Positions 57,280 to 64,000 of a DNA stretch of 64,000 nucleotides are shown here, one piece after another. A program made the translations under genes and the position numbers. The notes beneath the pieces are model-generated. The model searched no databases. It had not been told where the DNA came from and saw only the letters and a list, made by a program, of their open reading frames with translations. Source of the DNA: Gymnopus androsaceus JB14 (taxonomy: Eukaryota; Basidiomycota; Agaricomycetes; Agaricales; Omphalotaceae); contig ML769609.1 of the NCBI GenBank assembly GCA_009733575.1, positions 1-64,000 on the forward strand, read 5' to 3'. Each line of letters starts with the position of its first letter. Position 1 is the first letter of the stretch.

Positions 57280-59091
57280 TGATGAGTTAGATATGTGCTG
57301 GGTATGAAAACCAACCAAACAACAATCACCCCAATCAGATATAATCCAAAAGGTTTAATTTAATGCGAGGAAGGAGGTTGTCAAAGGTTCCCTCGACTAC
57401 TAATTGATTCGAAGAGAAAAGCACTTGACAGTTGACACAGATAGTGCGCAATGAACAAGGTTTTATATTTGGAGGGAGGTTTTGAAAAGCCAACTAACGT
57501 ACGACGACGCGCTGAACTAATCGAGGGGAAAGCAAACACCAAAGCACGGGTCAAGTACGCCGACTCAACAAACGACTTTGCGTATCCGCGGTGAAACACC
57601 AAAGCACGGGTCAAGTACGCCGACTCAACAAACGACTTTGCGTATCTCGGGAGCCTTTACGTCGCCGCGCAATGATACTCCAACTCTCAGGGATTCCCGC
57701 GAGTTACCTAACAAGCTTATACGACCGCCGCGCAAGTCACTCGAGTAGGCGTTTTTAACACACTCAGCGAAGAGCGGGCAAGGGGTAGAATCTGTTGGTA
57801 AAGCTAGGTAACACTCCGAGAAGCTTCCTCCCTAAAACTAGACCAAGCCGACAGTTGGGTCCAAGACCTTTCCTAATTAACAACGGGCTCGTCGAGGTGT
57901 GCACGTTAGGCTCCACCTGCGGTCCTAAGACTGATGTGACCTCTCTTCGAGATGAAAACCAGGAATGCTCGACTTAATAGCCGGGAAGTAGAATGAACAG
58001 CCTCAGTATTATCGAGGTTACAAGAAGGCCACCCGTTTCAAAGGTTGTAGAGGACGATGCAGACGCGTCTGAGCGTGTACGAATCACTACAGGTCCTAAG
58101 ATAGAAATGCGTTTCAGGTATCAAGTCTAACTTGTTATTCCGAGATAGAATAGCTACCCTTATATACTGAGCGAGATATATGAAAATAGGAAAATGAGAG
58201 AAACTGAGCGAGATAGGATGAAACAGAGTAAGTAAAATAGAAAAGATAAATAATGTCCATATATGCGTGTATACTATGGTTTTGCCTCGACGTTTTCCTG
58301 CCTCGTTCGTTTGTCTTCCTCGATTGGGTCGACTTTTGGGATTTTGGTCCGAATCGACTCGAGTCATTTGCCTTTTTACAAGGCTCGCCAGTTCCTTTAG
58401 CAGAACAGCCCTCGGAGGTATTTCTATGTTTTTCCTTGCCAATGGGAGACTGGTTATTATCTCTAGTTCCGCGTGGTCTCGAGTCTAGATGCCTGGTAGC
58501 ATATGGATCTCGGTAAAACGCTGAGGCTCGGATAGAAATACTCCTTGGTCCTTCCGTGTTCTAGAAGTAGCTACAGCAAGTGGGTCATGTGGCCGCGTTG
58601 GACTGCCGCGGCTATATGCCTGGGCGCTTTCCAGCGAGCGTCAACTTTGAGGGCACCTGTTAGGGTACTTCCCCATCTCGGTCCACCTTGCTTCGTTTAA
58701 TAAACTTGAGTGTCATTTAGACTCCTCGGTGAGCTGATTGCGGAAACGATGCCTCATTAAGACTTCGATCCCTTGGGTATATCCTTCGAGGACCTAGCCT
58801 AGTATAATGGGCTTGTTTATCTGCCTCGGTCAGCAACTTGTTATCCAACAAGCTTGCCTTGCTACACCATACCGCGCATAGGACTTTGACCGAGGGCATT
58901 CACAAAGTTAAGTATGGTACCATTCCGTGTACCGTTACTCTGCAACCTTTTGGGTAGAATAGGTCCTTGGTAGATTTTTACTATCAGCTTGGGCTCACTA
59001 TAGTTCTCTTATTGACTGTGTTTTGTTACTAACAGAACCTAGGATTATTGGTTCTGCGCAGTTCTAGCCTTAGCCAAAAATCGGCGTATCA
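57280..59091 (-). repeat. 5' LTR (right)
   Basis: 1,812 bases, homologous to 34,063-36,486 minus the MITE. It carries a private 60-base tandem duplication (57,535-57,586 and 57,595-57,646, AACACCAAAGCACGGGTC...). It retains CpG at most sites where the left LTR has TpG or CpA. Confidence 0.95.
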
Positions 59092-59095
59092 CCTA
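59092..59095. repeat. target site duplication CCTA, right copy
   Basis: Follows the LTR end GTATCA; matches 34,059-34,062. Confidence 0.8.
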
Positions 59096-59830
59096 TGTGC
59101 TCTATTCAGCAAATGTGTGAGATGCCAAGTCATTACAATGATTCATGTTACAGTGACATGGTAAACATTGCCAACAACAGTGATGTTTTTAACCTTGTCA
59201 ACCATTCAAAAAAGATTCATGGTAGTGAATCTTACAACGGTGACCATTTTGCATCACCGGTGCCAGTGCATGCGCAGGCACAAATGATTTTAAGCCCAAC
59301 TCCCATTGGGCTGATGGCAATGCTTGCTACATTGCCAAACCAAGTCATTTTCACAACTCAGAATTTAACAAAGCTGCTCAGCTCAACTCTGGTTGGGCTG
59401 GAAATAATAAGGTTCTGTCTGAATGTTTTAGTGTGGCCTTAACCTTGCTTGAATGCCCATTTGGGTAATCCCCAAGTCAATTACTTCTTGCAACCTGTGC
59501 TTTTGCACAGGCTTCCAAGCCAAAAGGCTCTCTGTGAACTTTTGGAGTTCATGGAAAAGTTTCAGCTTGGACAGGTTGCAAGCCAGAAGGCTCCCCAATT
59601 ACAGTATCCCTGATCCCCCCACCCACTCCAAGTAAGGACTCGGACCTGCCAGCATGGCAATCCCACTAGTCTGGCCCTTTGAGTGGGACTTTGAGGGATT
59701 ATAACCAGATAGCCGAGCAGATTTGGGGGCCTCATAGCAGCCAATGGTAAAGCAACAAATGGGTATATGATTAAGCTAAAAATGAAAGGAAGTACTCTAA
59801 GAGTCTGAAAATGGAAAACTGTGCCAACTC
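59096..59830. other. no gene recognised
   Basis: Short frames only. TGCAACCTG and the complement of AGGCTTCCAAGCCAAAAGG recur at 59,488-59,595, a small local repeat. Confidence 0.4.
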
Positions 59831-61250
59831 TTAAGCACCTGTTGAAATATGGTCACGGCTAACCCATATCCTTCCACATTCTTTCAAAGGTAAAGCATTG
59901 GCGCTAATTTGATTCCCACACTTTTCTTTGCAGGCATTGGTCACTACCATTGTTATCATACAGAGTCCATGGCCAGTCAAATGCATACTTGAAACCATCA
60001 GGTGTGATTTGGGTAGCTGAGGTGTTGAGGTGGAGAACATGGTGGCAGTGATAATGTACAATGTCTTCCAGGATACAGTGCATAGTGTCAATTACAAGCA
60101 TCCAGGTGGGGTCCCAATACTCCAGCAAGCAGAAGGATGACCACTGAACACCATGGCTCTTGACAATGCTGCTTGGAATCATCTGAGCATCTCTATAGGC
60201 CTCCAACCAGTGGCATAATCCACTAATATCTCAACAAGGCCAACAAGTGTGATTAGTGTTGCAATGGCTTGACTTGGGATGAAAGCATGCTGGCTGCCAT
60301 GCCAAAATTATGTCAACATATGCTGTGCCATTATATGTCACTTGGAGCAGCATGCTGCCACTCAAGCCACTTTCACACCTGATTAACTACGTTTAGTACA
60401 CAAAAAAATATTAAGATTGTTTTTTTTGATTTCTCAGAAAATTATTTAAAGCTAACTTTAGCTGGCAGTTGCTAGGTCCGGCGTCAACTGACAGCATGGC
60501 ATGCCAAGCCATGCCGTGTCTATTTTTGGTTGATGCCATTATAAGTCATGCCACGCTGCGCCATGTCATGCCTTTGCAACACTAAGTGTGATCACAGCTG
60601 AAGATGTGATGCTTGCCATGCAAATTGCATATTGTGTGGATAAAGTTTGACATATTTCCCATGAAACCAGCAGCCTTTCAAGCACCATACAGATCATCCA
60701 CAGAGAGAGAGATCCCTGCTTTAACTACTGCCCCTGACTCCAAATTGGCAGTGGGGAATACCCTCATGCCAGGTCACCATGCTTCAACAGATTTCTCCAA
60801 GGTAGGTCAAAGACAATGATCCAGTTGGTCATAGCCAGGTTCATGAGGACCAAGAATGTGGTAGGTGTAAAGATACTCTGGGAGGTATTGGATTGATGAA
60901 TCTAGAGCTGAATTGGCACAGGAGACAACTCCAACAGACACATGGAGGCCTTAATGTGTGATACGCTTGGGATTGAAAAAGTCTGTGTGTACTGAGAAGG
61001 CTAGCTGGATTTTGTTACCACAACCAATAAAGAGTTTCCCACCTGGCCCTTTGTGATCTCGGAAAAAGTGGGCTTCAAACACATCCTGCACATTATTAGG
61101 TGCAATTCCTGTCCTAATTGATTACAGAGCTGTGTCAGTGGTTTCCATACATTGATTGAGATAGATGGGGTCCAGAAGACATTGAGCAATGTAGTTGGCA
61201 AAGGAAGAGACAAGGAATGGTTTAATTGTCTTTAGAGTACCATTGCGCCA
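59831..61250 (-). pseudogene. Tnp2-like CACTA transposase remnant
   Basis: Minus-strand pieces in the order expected for agaricomycete Tnp2-type transposases: VQDVFEAHFFRDHKGPGGK, HTDFFNPKRI, HVSVGVVSCANSALD, YTYHILGPHEPGYDQLDH, AVVKAGISLSVDDLYGA, CNLHGKHHIFSCDHT, MEAYRDAQMI, then GVQWSSFCLLEYWDPTWMLV, IDTMHCILEDIVHYHCHHVL. Several stops and frame changes are present. A 331-bp hAT MITE splits it at 60,254-60,584. Confidence 0.75.
60254..60584. mobile_element. 331-bp hAT-type MITE
   Basis: Ends TAGTGTTGCAA...TTGCAACACTA, flanked by the exact 8-base duplication AGTGTGAT (60,246-60,253 and 60,585-60,592). An 8-base target and TAG-type termini are classic for hAT elements. The interior has repeated GCATGCCATGCC-like palindromes and no coding sequence. 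It is inserted in the Tnp2-like gene. Confidence 0.93.
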
Positions 61251-61704
61251 CCTGTACAGCCCCAAGAATGGTATATGTACAAGGGGAACCCCGTTGGTAC
61301 ATTGCTATGTAGATAAGGTGTTTAGAGTAATATGCCCCATAGTAGATAAATGCTAGTAATTGAGGGAACTTTAGGCATGAATTAGTATACCTTACCTTCT
61401 TTAACCTCACAGGCATCATGTGACCATCAGGGGTCGGCTCAGACAGTGTTTGGGAAGCGCATTTGTGAGGCACACTTCAAAATACTACAACACACATTAG
61501 ATTATACACACTATCTAACAGATCACAACAAAAAGATTAGATAATAAGAAGTCACAAACAACAAGAAAGCATCATGATGCCAAGTAAGTTCAGTCCAAGC
61601 ATACAGCGAAGAAGTCTGCCACCCTACCCCGAGAACTCTGCCTCATCCTCCTCATTGTCATCATTGTTATCAGAAACCACATCGGAGTCAGAGACAATGA
61701 AGCA

Positions 61705-64000
61705 TCAGCTCTTCTTCTTCACCTTACCCTTTTCCACCACAGACTTCTTACCGGCCCCCGCAGTCTTCATGCCACCTCCTGCAACCTTCTTACTCCCTCC
61801 TGTACCTCCTTTGCGAGTCATGCCCACTGACTTCTTCCCACCACCTCCTGCCACCTTCTTTCCACCTCCACTCCCTCCCGCCGAGTTCCTGCTCCCTCCA
61901 CCAGCTTCTGCCAACTTCTTACCAGTGCCCACCGATTTCTTCTTCGCTGTGCCCTTGCCAGTGCCCCTGGACTTCTTCTTTGCTGGAGCATCATCTGCAC
62001 CAGACTCTTCATTGCTGTCATCACAGACAGCTCTTTTACGCCTGGATCCCTTGGACGGATGAGCAGCGTCATCTTTTTCACTGTTGTCATCATCATCATC
62101 ATGCCTGCGCTTTGAACCAGCATCAGCCTGCTTCTTCCTAACCCTGGGCTCAAGCTCCCTATTCTTCTCAGCATTGCTCTGATAGGTCTTTGCCTCCGCA
62201 GGAGTCATGCAATACCAATGAGCCTCACTGCTATTCCAAGCATTGTAGAGTCTCTTGGTGTGATCGGCAGCCAGTTGCTGAGGGTAGGAGCGGGGAACAT
62301 CATCAGGCCAACCAGTGATGTTGACCTTGTATGGGACAACAATGTTCTTGGCAAATGAGACGTAGCTCATACTGAGGTTCGCGGCCCCTGTAATCTCTTC
62401 TAGAAACAAGACAAGCATTAATGATCAGAAAACAGAGGAGAATAAGTGTCTTACAGAGGCCCTGTGTAACCATGCGTACAATCTCAGAGGCCATCTCACA
62501 CTGGTAGAGCTTCCGCGTACCAACTGCAAACAAACTTCTCAGCAAGGAAACAACCCAATAAAAGTTAAAACATACCTTTCTCCTCCATCACCACATAGCT
62601 CTCATACAAGTTCAGCACATCTTGAAAGCCCATATGGAAATAACAGCAAAAGAAGGCATCAGCCGGACCATGGCCATAGAAAGCTGAGACAACTGTTGAC
62701 TGAAACAACCCACGGACCACCATACCGAATGAGTTAGCATCAGTTGACTCATACAAAAAATGTGCCTGAGAACCCAAAGAAAGTCAGCGTGAAAAATGTT
62801 AAACACAAAAAGAAACTGTACCTCCTGCTGAAAAATGTTGACCTTCTCAGCTACGCTCTTCGCTTGGGCACATTTGCTAACCCAGATGCTGCAACCTTCT
62901 CTTCAGCCTTCTCCTCATTGTACTTCTGGCAAAGAGCTTTCATGGCCTCTGGATCCTGGAAAATCTCCTGGAGGTCCTTGTCCTCCTTGACCTTAGTGCG
63001 GAGATCCTTGAGTGCAGTTCTAGAACCTTTACCTTGACCTAAGAATAAGCCTTAGAAAAAATAATGAGATCAGGTAAACGGAACGTCTACTCACCAGCAT
63101 TCACCTCCTTTCCCTTGAAGTAGACCAAGATATTATAGTCACTGGATTTCTTTTGCGGCTTCATGGATGGAAGTTGGTTGGCAAGCTTCTTGATGTGCTC
63201 CATGGAGATGTCGTTGAGGTTGGCATACTTTGTAAACAACTCCTCCTGCTCATCCAAGAGCTTATCAATGTCTACAGCAAACTTTTCTGAGCGTTCCTCA
63301 GCAGCCTTTCACATGAGTCTGTGCTCCTCCTCACCCATCTCCGACCTCTTCTTCTTCCTAGGGGGCAGTTTGTGCACAGAGGTGTCCCCCAAACCAGGGA
63401 ATGTGTCCGGCGCAGAGCCAGAGTCAGCAGCGGTTGCAGAGCCAGCCCCAACTGCAGTCAAAGAGCCGCTGGCCACAGACACATTAGTAGGAGTAGTGGA
63501 CATGCCAGTTGGAACAGTGGAAGTGTTAGAGGATGCATCATTCAAATTAGTAGGAGTAGCGGACATGCCAGCCGGAACAGTGGACGCGTTAGAGGATGCA
63601 TCATTTGATGGAGAGGCACTATCAGAACCAGTCAAAGCACCTCAGTTGCAAAGGCACCCTCAGAAGGAGGAAGAGTAAGATCAGCAGATGTATGGATGGA
63701 TGCATCATCTGATGGAGAGGCACCAGTGAATGCACCAATGGCTGCAGAGGCGCTGTCAGAAGTAGGCGTGTTGCTGGATGCACTGGCATTGCCAGATATG
63801 TTTGAGGAATCATCAGCAGATGCCTCTGGTACACATGCAGGCCTGGCTGGAGTGCCAGACACATCAGAAGCGCAACTGCTGTTGGAGATGTCAGCCAGTG
63901 CTGCAGACACAAAATGTGCTGCTGCAGATCCAGTAGATGATCCATCGCCTCTGTCATTCTCCTTGGCAAAAAGCCTAGTGCCGCGAGAAGGCTGATAGTT
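61705..64000 (-). pseudogene. CACTA companion protein, low complexity, partial
   Basis: The frame is open at the window end (RLFAKENDRGDGSSTGSA...) and reads leftward through Ala/Ser/Asp-rich sequence, a tandem repeat (63,480-63,605), KLPPRKKKRSEMGEEEHRLM, a TGA at about 63,308, then ERSEKFAVDIDKLLDEQEEL and LPSMKPQKKSSDYNILVYFK. Introns separate TALKDLRTKVKEDKDLQEIF, HFLYESTDANSFGMVVRGLF, GHGPADAFFCCYFHMGFQD, then SYVSFAKNIVVPYKVNITGW and HWYCMTPAEAKTYQS. It ends in a Lys/Gly-rich tail (GGGSRNSAGGSGGGKKVAG) with stop at 61,705. The tail and KKRAV-type patches suggest DNA binding. One frame change (about 63,645) and the TGA mark it as decayed. It lies just upstream of the Tnp2-like gene on the same strand, as expected for a CACTA element with two proteins. 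Confidence 0.6.
63480..63605. repeat. 66-base coding tandem repeat, two copies
   Basis: AGTAGGAGTAG(T/C)GGACATGC and TGTTAGAGGATGCATCATT recur in both units. The repeats encode an Asp-Ala-Ser-Ser-Asn/Thr-Ala-Ser-Thr-Val-Pro module in the companion protein. Confidence 0.8.

Larger units (their letters stand above)
34063..59091 (-). mobile_element. 25-kb Ty3-type LTR retrotransposon with antisense gene module
   Basis: Two LTRs (34,063-36,486 and 57,280-59,091) begin TGATGAG and end GTATCA on the plus strand and are flanked by CCTA. Read on the minus strand: 5' LTR (right), primer-binding site 57,277-57,260, gag, protease, RT, RNase H, integrase, polypurine tract (GGGGGAGA, 36,494-36,487) and 3' LTR (left). 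The protease-RT-RNaseH-integrase order is that of Ty3/Gypsy (Metaviridae) elements. Between integrase (stop at 46,020) and the polypurine tract are 9.5 kb with two spliced genes on the opposite strand. A 4.1-kb TIR element and a 665-bp MITE are later insertions; without them and their duplications the element is about 20.3 kb, very large for a fungal element. gag-pol is damaged, so this copy is not autonomous. Confidence 0.93.

Overview
The window looks like a repeat-rich piece of a filamentous basidiomycete nuclear genome, most likely an agaricomycete. Genes are split by many introns of about 45-70 bases with GT..AG ends. The recognisable mobile elements (a Plavaka-type transposase, a Tnp2-type CACTA transposase, a TET/JBP-family dioxygenase gene, a Ty3-type LTR element) are ones that expanded in that group. 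No prokaryotic features are present. Organism and families are judged from motifs read by eye; no database search was run.

Layout. 1-541 is a palindromic minisatellite. 3.1-6 kb (minus strand) holds the broken front half of an ER Hsp70 (BiP/Kar2) gene and, just upstream, a truncated DUF3445 (heme-dependent oxidative N-demethylase-like) gene. 6.2-13.7 kb (plus) holds two decayed multi-exon genes: a TET/JBP-type 2-oxoglutarate dioxygenase and a DUF6532-like protein. 14-14.6 kb is minisatellite. 16.6-17.8 kb is an intact six-exon alpha/beta hydrolase gene. At 18.7-21.5 kb (plus) lie the back half of the same BiP gene, a glycogen debranching enzyme fragment and a fragment of what may be a Ras-association-domain protein. 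The two BiP halves are in opposite orientation and break at the same place in the protein, so a single inversion of about 15.6 kb (about 3,100-18,725) would rejoin them. 21.7-26.5 kb is a Plavaka transposase gene interrupted by a 1.47-kb TIR element. 26.5-34 kb is mostly non-coding, with foldback elements, tandem repeats and a tRNA-derived SINE head.

The centrepiece is one LTR retrotransposon, 34,063-59,091 (25 kb), bounded by a CCTA target duplication. Read on the minus strand it has a 5' LTR, primer-binding site, gag, protease, RT/RNase H, integrase, polypurine tract and 3' LTR. Between integrase and the 3' LTR it carries about 9 kb with two intron-rich genes on the opposite strand: 12 exons/832 codons and 7 exons/879 codons. 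Both read through without a single stop or frameshift, whereas gag-pol is badly damaged. The first encodes a Zn2Cys6-like zinc cluster, an acidic stretch and a basic tail. Each accessory gene has its own TATA box. A hairpin plus polypurine tract is present twice, once beside the 3' LTR and once between the two accessory genes, with a compensatory base-pair change. This module is the best candidate for an undescribed system. The retrotransposon has itself been hit by a 4.1-kb long-TIR element (in pol) and by a 665-bp Tc1/mariner-like foldback (in one LTR).

59-64 kb is a decayed CACTA-type element on the minus strand: a Tnp2-like transposase, itself hit by a 331-bp hAT MITE, and a low-complexity companion gene that runs off the end of the window.
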